A stretch of DNA of 64,000 nucleotides, taken from assembly GCA_963281255.1 (NCBI GenBank), contig OY725488.1, positions 3,106,285 through 3,170,284 of the forward strand, written 5' to 3'. Below are positions 21,271 to 33,826 of the stretch, piece by piece (the stretch's first letter is position 1; each line of letters opens with the position of its first letter). A model generated the notes under the pieces. The model was given only the letters and a program-made list of their open reading frames with translations, did no database searches and was not told where the DNA came from. Position numbers and translations under genes: made by a program. Origin of the DNA: Aphrocallistes beatrix. Lineage: Eukaryota > Porifera > Hexactinellida > Sceptrulophora > Aphrocallistidae.

Positions 21271-23206
21271 GGATACCGCCCTCGAAAAAACATATGATTT
21301 GCATTACAGCATACGATGAAAGTAGAGCTATAAGAGATGTTAAGCGTGGGGAGGTATCTCCATCAAGAAATACTGGCACATTCCAAACCGTTTTTGATTC
21401 TCATTTCTAGATTTTGAGATACAGTGTCTCAAAGTCTGTTTTTTTTAATTTTCCGCTAGCACATCTTAATGGTAGAAATTTATGCACTCAATGAATTGTT
21501 TAGGACATACCAAGTAATCAAACGCTTCCAAAATCGAATCATAGATAGTCTACCATATTTGCAACTTCATAGGACCAGAAGAAAGTTAAAATGACAAATA
21601 TTGTAAATTTTATCGGTGTCCGAAAAAAAAGGGCCAAAAAAAGGGCAAAATGTCTGTTTTTTGGGGGAAATCATGAATAAAAGAGTTAGAATATATCCAA
21701 AAAATGGTGGTCCTACGTTCATCGCCTAATGATATGAAACAACTCTTGAAATTTTCAAACTTCTATCTCAAACCAAATTTGAGAAATAATTCTGTAAAGA
21801 CGGTCAATTTTGAAATTTTAAAGTCCCGAGATATAGAGATTTTAACTTTAGGTGTTAAGAAGAATGTAAAATGAGTTATTAATAATGCACATAAGCATCC
21901 ACAGACATTTATTCGCATCCATACTACTGATTTAGGTATATTAAAGCCAAATATTTACCAAAAATAGCAAAAGTACCCTGAAAATCCACAAATTTCCTTG
22001 AGGCCCCTAACTCCGAATATTTTGAGATAATTGTAGATAATATTTCATATTCCTGGCACTGCGAAGTATAATCTATCAGTTTAGAATGAATAAAAAGCTT
22101 CCAAAAAGTATATTAGGAAGTTAGAGCGAAAGTTTACGACTTTAGTTTCGAAGTTAGGATTTTCGAAAAATGCTACGTCATCATATGACAAAAATTTATA
22201 ACTTAACATTCCATAGGGTGTAGTGCAATTATTATCAAAGAATCATATATGTACACTCATAAAAAGTATATTAGGAAGTGAGAACTAAGAATTTGGACTT
22301 GTATTTAGAAAGATAGAGAGATATCTCTTTTTGGACCCTAAATGGGGGTTTTTGACCGAATCTGCGAGGTCCAAAGCCAGAACTTTCAAAATAATTATCA
22401 AAAGTTCTCCAATTTTACTGCACATATTATTAACGGCAATTGTATTCACTATTTAGCATAATAGCTAAATTTGGACACATATTTAATGATTAGATTCGCC
22501 ATTTTCTAATAGATTCAAAGTTCTCCATAGAATTTGTATTACAATTAAAATCAATGATAAGTCGAGAATTATTTATTTTTTGACAAAGGAATGATCGAGG
22601 AACCTATATATTTTCGCATATATCCTTTTATTTAAGGATATAATATATTATATATCTACAATAGTTTTTAAGATATGACATCAGCCTCTTTCGGGACCTT
22701 AGAGGGATATTATGGCCGAACTTTACCTATAATATGCGATATCTCAAGAACAAATGGTCGGATCCGAACAAATTTTTTTTTGAAACGATCAGAATTTTAT
22801 TTCTGACCCAGAGATCGCTAAATATCTGAGATCAAACTTGCGATTTCCCGAGGATTATATAAATGAACTCCCTTATAGAGCTATTTTGTTTGGATTTTAT
22901 TTGCCCATTCTTTTAAATCTTTGTGTTTTATAATCTCCAAAGGTGCTAAAACAATGTTAAGGTTCATATCATTAAAAAAATATCAAATAAGTTAAAAACT
23001 AATTGGTAAATGAGTTAAAATCCTCTAATAATTTTTCAATTTTTATTAACGCTAAACTTTAGGGGGTTATTTCGCAAAAAATAAAAGAAAATGCCGTCCA
23101 AATAGTGCTATCAGATGGTAGACTGATCAGTAATACAATGAAATTAGCAATAAAACATTTTGCTGTTTTTTTTTACGCCAGGCAAGATTTTTCGAGGGCG
23201 GTATCC
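21271..23206 (-). mobile_element. TTAA element family 1, copy A (1936 bp)
   Basis: Flanked by TTAA (21267-21270, 23207-23210) with inverted termini GGATACCGCCCTCGAAAAA. No transposase frame is present, so it is non-autonomous. The orientation is inverted relative to copies B and C. The first 80 bp are identical, in inverse, to the end of copy C. TTAA duplications are used by piggyBac and Kolobok transposases; which one mobilised it cannot be told here. Confidence 0.88.
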
Positions 23207-23256
23207 TTAATATACTCAGGCATCGTTGTGCACTATTCCAGACACGTGTGCATTAA

Positions 23257-25120
23257 GGATACCGCCCTCGAAAAACTTTGACTGACGTAAAAAAACATTT
23301 GATTTTACGAGTTAACCACCTAAAGTTTAGCGTTAATAAAAACTGAAAAATTATTGAAGGTTTTTGACGCATCATCAATTAGTTTCTCACTTGTTTGATA
23401 TTTTTTTAATGATAAGGACCTCAAAAGTGTTTTGGCCTCATTAGAGATTATATAACACAAAGATTTAGAAGAAAGGCCAAATAAAATCCAATCAAATAGC
23501 TCTATAAGGGAGTTCATTTATATAATGCTCGGGAAATCGACTGCTTGATATCAGATATTTAGTTATCATTGGATCAGAAATGAAATTCTGATCGTTTCAA
23601 AAAAGAATTTGTTCGGATCCGACCATTTGTTCCTCAGATATCGCTTATTATAGGTAAAGTTCGGGCAGAATATCTCTCTTAATCCCGAAAGATGCCGATG
23701 TCATATCTTAAAAACTATTGAAGATATATAATCCAATATAATCATTAATGAAAGGATATATGCGAAATATATAGGTTCCTCAAATGATCCTATGCCAAAA
23801 AATAAATATTTATCGAGTTATCATTTATTTGATTGTAATACAAATTCTATGGAGAACTTTGAATATATTAGAAAATCCCGAATCTAATCATGAAAAATGT
23901 ATCCAAATGTGGCTATTATGCTAAATAATGAATACAACCGGCCTTAATAATGTATGCATAAAGATTGGAGAACTTTTGAAGAATATTTTGTAAGTTCTGG
24001 CCTTGGACCTCCCAGATTCGGTGAAAACCCACCGTTTAGAGTCCAAAAAGAGATATCTCTCTATCTCTGTAAATATAAGCCCAAATTCTTAGTTCTCAGT
24101 ATCTAATATACTTTTTATGAGGGTTCATATATGATTCTTTGATAATAATTGCACTACATCCTATGGAATGTTAAGTTTAAGATTTTTGTCATATGATGAC
24201 GTGGTATTTTTCGAAAATCCTAACTTGGAAACTAAAGGTCATAGATCTTCGTTCTAACTTCATAATATACTTTTTGGAAGCTCTTTATTCATTCTAAACT
24301 AATGGATTATACTTCGTAGTGCTACGTGTAGGAATATGAATTATTATTCACAATTATCTCAAAATATTCGGGGTTAGGGGCCTCAAGGAAATTTTTTTGA
24401 TTTTCAGTGTACTTTTGCTATTTTACGTAAATATTTGGTTCGAATATACCTAAATCATCTATATAAATGCGAAAAAAATGCCTGTGAATGCATTTGTTCA
24501 TTTCTAATAACTCATTTATATTCTTCTTAACATCTAAACTTAAAATCTCTATATCTCGGGACTTTAAAATTTCAAAATTTGCCGTCTTTACAGATTTTTA
24601 AGTCAAAATTGGTTTGAAATAGAGGTTTGAAAATTTCAAGAGTTGTTCCATATCATTAGGCGATGAGCGTAGGACCACTTTACTTTCGATATCTTTTAAC
24701 TTGGTGATTTTATTCCTGATTTCCCCAAAAAACCAGACATTTTTGGCCGTTTTTTGGCCCTTTTCTTCAGACAACGATAAAATTTAAAATTTTTGACTTT
24801 TTAACTTTCTTTTGGTCCTATGAAGTAGCAAATATGATAGACTATCTATTATTCGATTTTGGAAGCATTCGTTTCCTTGGTATGTCCTAAATAACTTTTT
24901 GAGCGGTCGGATTTCTACCATTAAAATGTGCTAGCGAAAAACGAAAAAAACAGACTTTGAGGCACTGTATCTCAAAAACTACTAGAAATGAGAATCAAAA
25001 ACGGTTTGAATGTGCAAGTATTTCTAGACGGAGATACCTGCCCACGCTTAACATCTCTTATAGCTCTACTTTCATCTTATACTGTAAGCCAAATCACATG
25101 GTTTTTCGAGGGCGGTATCC
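23257..25120 (+). mobile_element. TTAA element family 1, copy B (1864 bp)
   Basis: Flanked by TTAA (23253-23256, 25121-25124), same termini as copy A but opposite orientation and clearly more diverged. Copies A and B lie head to head with about 42 bp between their TTAA sites, making an imperfect 3.9-kb palindrome. Confidence 0.87.
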
Positions 25121-25182
25121 TTAATTAAAATCCCCGAAAGGCTAGGGTTTTTTTCTATTTATAACAGTAAAAACGTTAGATG

Positions 25183-25335
25183 CCTTCTATTGATTTATTC
25201 ATTTCCAAGGTTTAGATGAATCAAACTGTGCCACTCCTCGTCATTATGTCTTATGCTAATGGTAGTGAAAAGTGACACAAAGTGGCATAGATTGATAATA
25301 ATTGAAATTATGAATGAATATGGCAATATAAACGG
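25183..25335. repeat. dispersed repeat
   Basis: ATGCCTTCTATTGATTTATT and the following 150 bp are repeated at about 49003-49150 and faintly at 440-540. It borders the Tigger fragment. Family unknown. Confidence 0.6.
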
Positions 25336-25965
25336 GTCTCTGTCCAACGTGAGGATTGAATTTATGCCGCTGAACACCACAAGCAAACTCCAGCCATGCG
25401 ACCAGGGCATAATTCGCAGCATGAAGGCAAAATATCGCTGCAGGCCGGGTATGTTCATGATCAGCCTCGACAAAACAAAGGAAGTGGACCTATCCAACGC
25501 TCTCGAAATGCTGCATGCCTCCTGGACTGACGTGAAAGAGGAGACCATCATCAATTCTTGGAAGAAGTCACGAATCATTGGCCAGGCTACATATGTCGAA
25601 GACGAGGAGAGGCCAGTAAATGCCATGAATGCTGATGATAATAACGACTATAATGATGAGATCGATGCCATGGAGGACGCAGCCTCTCTGTTCCATCCCA
25701 GAGAGACTGACATCGACCGTCTGATGGAGGTAGAAACGATGATGATGAACAAAGGAGAGAATGAGGAACCTGAGAAACAGGAGGTGTCAATGAAGTCAAG
25801 TCCACTGACGAGTGCCTCAAATATCTCAAGCACAATAACAGCCGATTCATCGCTTCTGGCTTGGACCCTCCAATAGAGATTACCAACCTCGAGGACTTCT
25901 TGCGGAGGATACCTCACAAGCCGACGGTGATTACTGATTTCTTCTCCCAAACCACAGACCATTGA
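25335..25965 (+). pseudogene. Tigger/pogo-type transposase, C-terminal fragment
   Basis: Reads FMPLNTTSKLQPCDQGIIRS then MKAKYR, ALEMLHASWTDVKEETIINSW and an acidic linker. The PPNTTS-x-LQPxDQGIIRxxK block is diagnostic of the end of the Tigger/pogo (DDE superfamily 1, jerky-like) catalytic domain. A frameshift near 25785 moves the reading to ECLKYLKHNNSRFIASGLD and ITNLEDFLRRIPHKPTVITD, ending at a TGA (25963-25965). The DNA-binding half and first catalytic residues are absent; the sequence begins next to a dispersed repeat. Base composition is more GC-rich than the neighbourhood, suggesting a relatively recent arrival. Confidence 0.85.
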
Positions 25966-26768
25966 CTTGATATTGCATACTATGCTAGCTAAAATCAATG
26001 TTTTTCGTTATAGAATGCGCAACACTGTTTTTTACTATCGGGCTTTTTGGACATTTTTCCATGCAAATGGGGTGTCAAAAAAACACTATGTGGACTTTAT
26101 TAATTCATAATACTAAAATAGGTTTAGCCGAAGCACCTCAATCAGGTTGTAAACCTCCAAGAACATATCAGTAAGTGAAATAAATCTGTAAACTACGTAT
26201 ACTTCTTTATTTTACTTTTAGTCGTTTAATGTAACATCATTCGAGATTGTTTCAAATTTTCTTCTTTTTTCTGAACACAAACAATTATGATCCACCTTAG
26301 CGAATATATTAAGAAATACAGGCAATTGGAATGCAAAATAATTAAATAATCTTTATAATTTTCAGTAAAACGAAATGTCGGTTTTTAGATCAACTTGTCT
26401 AATACATCAACAAATTATGTTGCAGAATTTTGCATCACCCTGTTGTACATTAGTTAATCAAGGAAGTGAGATCATGACTCTGCGTTGAAGAGAGCAAAAC
26501 AACATAGTCCTTGACAATGTTATTTTACAAGCCGAAAAGTCTTGCATGCATCACTAATCATTGGGCTAATTTAGTATCCAATCATTTACATAACAATTGC
26601 AGATTTTGTAGTTGAATTACAATATGTACCATTTTTATTAATTGCAGCTGTGTTAGATAAATTTGGTAACATTCAACTTAATAGCAATTATAGATATTTG
26701 TAGTACATATTACGTTTTGAATCTAATTGATAACAAAAGTAATTGTACAGATTGCAATTACTCATGCA
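25966..26768. other. no gene seen
   Basis: AT-rich sequence between the Tigger fragment and a hAT terminus. No coding signal. Confidence 0.4.
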
Positions 26769-27102
26769 TAAGGTTGCAAAATTCCCGGGAATTTTCAATT
26801 GTGGAAACTTTCCGGGAATTTTGGAAACTTTCCGGAAATATTCCCGGGAATTTATAAGACCTGGAAATTTCTGTATAGTGTTTAAATAAATCAAATTGTT
26901 TCCGAGGCATTTCTATGAGGTAAATAAATTGAATTCAATTAAAACCTTTCTTTATTTGCCTCTAAATACTAAAAAAATAAAGGAAAAATGTAAAAAAAAT
27001 GTAAATTATACCAGTGCCGAACTGATTCAAGATGGATCAATAATAAATGTAATACAAAATCGAATACTAGTTGTAAGTATAAGTTATACGATTCTTCTTA
27101 TA

Positions 27103-28081
27103 CATGGTGATTTTTTGAAAGTGTAACTTTTCAATTTTTCTTAACATAATTAATTCACAAATATGAAGCTTGCTACTACTCTACTATCCATCTTAATATA
27201 TATAAATTTACTTTTATAACCGAATCCTAAATATTCAAGCAAGTTGGTGCTCAAAGTGACCACTTCCGTACTTCACACATGTTTCCGCTCTTTTTATAAA
27301 ATTTTTATGCAACACCTTTATGCAACACCTTTGAGTCCATATTATTCGCTCTATCTTCAATTACTTGTCTTAATTCATTAATGCTCTTGTTGCTTTTCAA
27401 ACACCTTTTCGTTTGCATAGCCCCAGAAAAAATAGTCTAGAGGGTTTAAATCAGGTGAATATGGTGGCCAAATTCTATCAGTTAAATTTGATAGAATTCT
27501 TCCATGAAACTTTTCTCGCAGAAAATCCAAAACTGTTCTGCATGTATGAGGTCTAGCACCATCTTGTTGAAACCAGAATCTCTTACGTGTCGCAGAATAC
27601 CGAATTTGAAGCCAAAGCACTTCCTTGAACATTTTAAGATAAGACTCTCCTCTCCATTCACAGAAACTGTTTTTCACTTTGTATCGATAAACCAATGGAT
27701 TTTGAGCATTTTTCCACCCACAAAGCCTACCCAACACATTATTTTCTCCCATAAAAGTTTGTATACACTCTAGTGAAATGAGTCAATCTGTACTTAAGAC
27801 GATTTCGTCCTGTGATAGCAAAACGCTGACAAAATTTCCTTTTTACTGCTGTTGGAGAAGGATTTTGCCCGAATTCTAAAATGATAAATTTTACTTCTTG
27901 CTTACTAAAGGTTGAGTTAATTTGTTTTTTACTCATCCGGATCGCAATCAAAATCTATTATTTAATTAAAAAGAAAATGTACATAAAAAAGGAATATTCT
28001 TTCAAAAAGAAACCATTGGATTACAAAAAATATAAATATAATACACAAATTGAAAAGTTACACTTTCAAAAAATCACCCTA
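27103..28081 (-). mobile_element. mariner-like element, internally deleted (979 bp)
   Basis: TA at both ends; inverted termini (CAT/TAG)GGTGATTTTTTGAAAGTG. Encodes two overlapping pieces of a transposase on the minus strand. Confidence 0.85.
27378..27951 (-). pseudogene. mariner-like transposase with deleted middle
   Basis: Minus-strand frame one (27951-27739) gives an N-terminal helix-turn-helix-like segment (KFIILEFGQNPSPTAVKRKF). Frame two (27752-27378) gives the catalytic end: FWFQQDGARPHTCRTVLDFL (second Asp), WPPYSPDLNPLDYFFWG (third Asp in LDYF). The first catalytic Asp region and the linker between the two parts are missing, and the pieces are in different frames. This is a typical deletion derivative that could only be moved in trans. 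Confidence 0.85.
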
Positions 28082-28152
28082 TACTTGTACGTACATATAA
28101 CAATCGGGAAACCTATCAAATAGTCTAACAATACGTTTCTGACTAGTCATTA

Positions 28153-28337
28153 CAGTCCGGATCGCTTATCATGAACCACCAGAGGACCAAAAAAGATGTT
28201 CATAATTGAGATATTTCATATTAAGCGAACTTGGTTCAATACAAATCCTATCTAGAAAATGAGATTGGGAGCAGGAGGTTAGTCAATAATAAACGAATGT
28301 TAATATTAAGCGGGTTCATAATAAGCGACCCTGACTG
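28153..28337. mobile_element. TA-flanked miniature element, 185 bp
   Basis: TA CAGTCCGGATCGCTTATCAT ... ATAATAAGCGACCCTGACTG TA; imperfect inverted repeats. Nested in the hAT-ended composite. Confidence 0.82.
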
Positions 28338-28442
28338 TATTAAGTTAAAACTGATATGAGAAAAGCTTATAGCTTATAATAATATATTGGCTACAGCTCT
28401 AGTCAATAAATATCTGACAAATTTTAACCAAGTTTTATTTAA

Positions 28443-30370
28443 GGATACCGCCCTCGAAAAATCTTGCCTGGCGTAAAAAAGAACTGCAAAATGTTTTATT
28501 GCTAATTTCATTGTATTATTGATCGGTCTACCATCTGATAGCACTATTTTGACGGATTTTTTTATATTTTTTGCGGAATAACCCCCTAAAGTTTAGCGTT
28601 AATAAAAATTGAAAAATTATTAGAGGATTTTAACTCATTTACCAATTAGTTTTTAATTTATTTGATATTTTTTTAATGATATGAACCTTAACATTGTTTT
28701 AGCACCTTTGGAGATTATAAAACACAAAGATTTAAAAGAATGGGCAAATAAAATCCAAACAAAATAGCTCTATAAGGGAGTTCATTTATATAATCCTCGG
28801 GAAATCGCAAGTTTGATCTCAGATATTTAGCGATCACTGGGTCAGAAATAAAATTATGATCGTTTCAAAAAAAATTTGCTCGGATCCGACCATTTGTTCT
28901 TGAGATATCGCATATTATGGGTAAAGTTCGGCTATAATATCAATCTAAGGTCCCGAAAGAGGCTGATGTCATATCTTAAAAACTATTGTAGATATATAAT
29001 ATATTATATCCTTAAATAAAAGGATATATGCGAAAATATATAGGTTCCTCGACCATTCCTTTGTCAAAAAATAAATAATTCTCGACTTATCATTGATTTA
29101 ATTGTAATACAAATTCTATGGAGAACTTTGAATCTATTAGAAAATGGCGAATCTAATCATTAAATATGTGTCCAAATTTAGCTATTATGCTAAATAGTGA
29201 ATACAATTGCCGTTAATAATATGTACAGAAAAATTGGAGAACTTTTGAAAATTATTTTGAAAGTTCTGGCCTTGGACCTCGCAGATTCGGTCAAAAACCC
29301 CCATTTAGGGTCCAAAAAGAGATATCTCTCTATCTTTGTAAATACAAGTCCAAATTCTTAGTTTTCACTTCCTATTATACTTTTTATGAGTGTACATATA
29401 CGATTATTTGATAATAATTGTACTACACCCCATGGAATGTTAAGTTTTAGATTTTTGTCATATGATGACGTAGCATTTTCCGAAAATCCTAACTTCGAAA
29501 CTAAAAGTCGTAGACTTTCGCTCTAACTTCCTAATATACTTTTTGGAAGCTTTTTATTCATTCTAAACTGATAGATTATACTTCGCAGTGCCAGTAATAT
29601 GTAATATTATCCACAATTATCTCAAAATATTCGGAGTTAGGGGCCTCAAGGAAATTTGTGGATTTTCAGAGTACTTTTGCTATTTTTGGTAAATATTTGG
29701 CTTTAATATACCAAAATCAGCAGTATGGATGCGAATAAATGTCTGTGGATGCTTATGTGCATTATTAATAATTCATTTTACATTCTTCTTAACACCTAAA
29801 GTTAAAATCTCTATATCTCGGGACTTTAAAATTTTAAAATTGACCGTCTTTACAGAATTATTTCTCAAATTTGGTTTGAGATAGAAGTTTGGAAATTTCA
29901 AGAGTTGTTTCATATCATTAGGCGATGAACGTAGGACCACCATTTTTTGGATATATTCTAACTCGGTGATTATATTCATGATTTCCCCAAAAAAACAGAC
30001 ATTTTTGGCCCTTTTTTTTCGGACACCGATAAAATTTACAATTTTTGTCATTTTAACTTTATTCTGGTCCTATGAAGTTGCAAATATGGTAGACTATCTA
30101 TGATTCGATTTTGGAAGCGTTTGATTCCTTGGTATGTCCTAAACAATTCATTGAGTGTCTAAATTTCTACCATTAAGATGTGCTTGCGGAAAATTAAAAA
30201 AACAGACTTTGAGACACTGTATCTCAAAAACTAGAAATGAGAATCAAAAACGGTTTGGAAAGTGCCAGTATTTCTTGATGGAGATACCTCCCCACGCTTA
30301 ACATCTCTTATAGCTCTACTTTCATCGTATGCTGTAATGCAAATCATATGTTTTTTCGAGGGCGGTATCC
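28443..30370 (+). mobile_element. TTAA element family 1, copy C (1928 bp)
   Basis: TTAA at 28439-28442 and 30371-30374, ends GGATACCGCCCTCGAAAAA. Same orientation as copy B but much closer in sequence to copy A (inverted), so A and C are recent sisters. Confidence 0.88.
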
Positions 30371-31214
30371 TTAAACTCATTGAAATGAAAAGTATATTGG
30401 CTATAATTGTTCTGAATCTTGTGATTCTCATGAATGACATTACAATTCAAAAATATTGAATACAAAAATTGTGGCTGGTTGGAAAATCGTATACTGAGAT
30501 GCAAATTTGATGGACTTTTCATATCTACTTGCCAAATTTAATGTATAATGGTGTAGCCAGGACTGGTCTATTGACAAATACAAACAATAAAACAAAATAA
30601 TGCATTTTAGAACTGGGCCACTATACAATATTATAGTAAGCACAGTGAAATCTTTGAATATTTCTCATTATTAAAGAAAAACGAAAATTCACAAATTCCC
30701 GAAAATTTCCAGGTCTTATAAATTCCCGACAATATTCCCGGAAAGTTTCCCACCCTTTACAACCCTACTCATGCATAATTTCTAAAAATATCATTGTCGA
30801 AATTTTTCAGATTAACGTCAGTGCTTGTTTCCGATTTTCCTCAAATTGAGAAATTGAGAATATTTTATTTATTTTTTAAGAAAAAAAAATCTTACGGTTT
30901 GGGAAGCCTTGCAGGGTTGAAAGCCCTGAAAAATTGAAATGCTGAGTCTTCGGATACTTGAATTGATAATTTTGAAAACTCAGATCCGGTTTCAATTCAA
31001 TGATATATTGGTTTCAACTCAATTATTTATTTGTTGGTCAGTTTGTTCGAACTGGTTGAGGCATTGGCAGGTTGTAGAAATTGTTTTTATTTTCCTGTCA
31101 AAATTTTATATTTAGTTATATTCGTATAGGGCAGGGTTTCCCATCCTTTTTCTTTGTAACGCCCCCTAAAGTGCTTGAGATTATCATAAGACACCCTACT
31201 TTATTATTTATTAA

Positions 31215-32401
31215 GGTTGTCCTTTCCTATGGGCATTTTGTTTTTATCAAAATTTTCCTTTTTAACCAGTCCTTTTTAACCATTTTAGGATAACTAAAGG
31301 GGTTCTAAACAATAATTTTGATTTTTAGAATTTCAATGCTAACATTTCGCCACATAGAGCCACTTGTACCACCTGGTGTCGCCTAAAAAGGACACATTTT
31401 GTCTCATATCCATAACTTCTTTGATCCATGTCAGATCATTTTAATGCTAAATTCGAGCTCCGCAATAAATTTCCAGCAATTTGATATATATATTGGACAT
31501 TTTTGGAGAAATTCTTTGGCTGCGGATTCCTAGCAACGGCCAGGAATGTGAAAAAATTTCTGGCTGTTGCTATGTACGGACATCTAAAAACTTCTCCAAA
31601 TATGGTCAATATATATATCAAATTGCTGGAAACTTAGTGCTGAGCCCGAATTTAGTATTAAAATGATGATCTGACATGGTTTGAAGAAGTTATTGATCTC
31701 GAATTCCGGTGGACACGATTGTGGTTATTTTTGGGTGGCCAGTCAGCAATGACCATTTTTCCCACTTTGATGGAGAAAAATTTTATATACCACATTTTGA
31801 CGTTAAGTAGTGCTATAAGTTGTCGAATAAGGATATTTGCATGTTATTTAATATTCCAAAGGAGTTAAAACTCATGGAAATTGAGGGATATATATATATG
31901 TTTTCTAAATCCTATTTTCTGAGACTTTTTTTTCTGCAATTATAAAGGTGATAACTTTTTGTAAATTCAACATTGGGACGAAAACTTAACAGTTTCTGAT
32001 AGATCTCGAAGAGTAGAACATAATGAACAGACAGAATTTTGATAATACAAATAAAAAGAGAATTAAGAAAAAAATAGTGTCAAAATTACTAAAAATAGAA
32101 TTCCTCGGGTGTTTTTGTGTGAATTTTTAACAATTTTCAAAATTTCAAAAATCTGTCTGTTCATTAGTCAGATCATCGATTTATGAATGAATTTGAAAAG
32201 TTTCTAATGGATTGTAAGCATATTGATTCCGATTTCTTACTTGTAAAATGACCAAATTTTTTTAAAAATTTTTTTATCTCTTTAATTATTTCAATTATTA
32301 ATGCAGTTTTGCAAATAATTCTGCGATTCAAATCTGCACTGAAAAAATTAAATGAATCGGTTAAAAAAGTCAAAAGTTAGCTATTATAGGAAAGGCCAAC
32401 C
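31215..32401 (+). mobile_element. TTAA element family 2, full copy (1187 bp)
   Basis: TTAA at 31211-31214 and 32402-32405; inverted termini GGTTG(T/G)CCTTTCC. No transposase. An internal palindrome near 31440-31680 (CCTAGCAACGGCCAGGAATG) recurs at 51850-52070. Other members: 49355-50067, 50681-52293, 55205-55347. Confidence 0.8.
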
Positions 32402-33358
32402 TTAAGTAGTGCTGTTTCGTGCGTTTTTAACTCACCGTGTGATTTTAACTCACTAGTATTACTGGACCAGGGATATCGTGTGATTTTAACTCACCGTGCG
32501 ATTTTAACTCACTAGTATTACTGGACTAGGGACATCGTGTGATTTTAACTCACTCTGTGTGATTCTAACTCACTTTATTAATGGGACAGGTATATTCTGC
32601 ATATTGTATTTTTAGTTGATAATATAAATTGTTGATTGTTTGATGTACTAATTCAACCAAAACAGACTTTTTCAAAGCTGAATTTTTCACAATACGTATC
32701 AGTAACAGCATTGTAATTCGCGAAGATGAACACAGACGAGTACAGTGCAATCTCAGACTTTCTTACACGAATGTGTATCCAAAGTACGTTCTCGAGTCAA
32801 AGAAGACATGTCACGCCAAGAAGAACTTTCGGGTAAAGGCTTCGCAATATCAGATTAGAGAGGATAACATGATATTCAAGGTTGTTTTTTTATTGATAAT
32901 ATATTCGGAACAAATTTATTAATTGAAAACTTGTTTGCTGCATCATGGCTTCATTGAATAATCACAAAATTGCTAATAAAATGCCGCCCTCCCCTTTAGC
33001 GATTTATATGAGATTAATTTGGGGCTGAAATAAGAAAATTCTTAGATTGGGGAATTGCTTGTGAGACCATGCTACCGTAAGATTTTTGTAAACTCCGTGA
33101 TTCCATGAGAGTTGGCATCTCTGGTTTCTAGGAGCGCGGCTATACTGATTTAGTTTGTATGTATGATGACATTTGGCAATAATTTTAATTAATATTAATT
33201 AATTTTGAGTAGGTGATCATCAGTGGAAATAAAGTAACTTCATACGAAGTAGTTTGTTCAGATCAAGTTGAAGAGGAAGACTCAAACTGTACCATGACGG
33301 TCCTGACAGTCTTGCACCCTGGCATCAACGCTATCATAAAAGCTATCAGACAGAAATA

Positions 33359-33550
33359 CAGTCGACTCCGGTTAATAGGGTCACTGGTTAATCGGGTCAA
33401 CCGCTTAATTAATCGGGCCACTTTTGGCAGGACCGGAATAGCTCTCACACATAGAAGCTAATACAAAATATTTTCGGTTAATAGGGTACTCCGCTTTATC
33501 GGGGCAAAATGTCCTCTGACCGATGTGACCCTATTAAGCGGAGTCGACTG
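33359..33550 (+). mobile_element. TA-flanked miniature element in a Ginger exon, 192 bp
   Basis: TA CAGTCGACTCCGGTTAATAG ... CTATTAAGCGGAGTCGACTG TA. Its removal rejoins the exon in frame. Same family as 11522-11707, and the better preserved of the two. Confidence 0.9.
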
Positions 33551-33659
33551 TATGTTTGACCAGGAATGAATGAAGATATCAAAAATATGTAAGTATTGAG
33601 TTAATTATTTGATCTTTGTATTTTATTACACATTTGTTTTACTTGGAACATTACGCGTA

Positions 33660-33826
33660 TAGTAGGCTTGTAAATTTGTAACTCCGGATAAGACGAACGA
33701 ACTATTTATCCCCCACACTCGCAAATGAATAGACATTCCAATCACTCCGATTAATACGGATCTCGGATTATATGAACGCATTTCATTTGTCCACAAGTGT
33801 TTGTATTTCACGAGAGCCAACTGTAG
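33660..33826. mobile_element. possible further miniature element
   Basis: One end reads inverted CAGTTGGCTCTCGTGAAATAC and the other GTAGGCTTGTAAATTTG; internal CCGGATAAGACGAAC and CGGATTATATGAACG are inverted relatives. The ends are poorly matched and the duplication is uncertain. Confidence 0.4.

Larger units (their letters stand above)
26769..30767. mobile_element. hAT-ended 4-kb composite
   Basis: Perfect 8-bp duplication CTCATGCA (26761-26768, 30768-30775) and inverted ends TA(A/G)GGTTG(C/T)AAA followed by subterminal GGGAA..TTTCC repeats shared by both ends (GAAACTTTCCGG, AATATTCCCGGGAA, GACCTGGAAATTT). The interior has no hAT transposase. It carries a mariner deletion derivative, a TA-flanked miniature and TTAA copy C, which together account for about 3.1 of 4.0 kb. 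Confidence 0.85.

Noticed and set aside
21271..23206. Hidden transposase in TTAA family 1
   Set aside because: Longest frames are under 100 codons, differ between copies A, B and C, and show no catalytic motif.
31436..31666. Overlapping open frames on both strands
   Set aside because: They arise from the internal palindrome of TTAA family 2 and appear again at 51850-52070 without conservation as protein.
33213..33461. 82-residue open frame taken as one gene
   Set aside because: Its second half is a TA-flanked miniature element; only the first half is Ginger exon 2.
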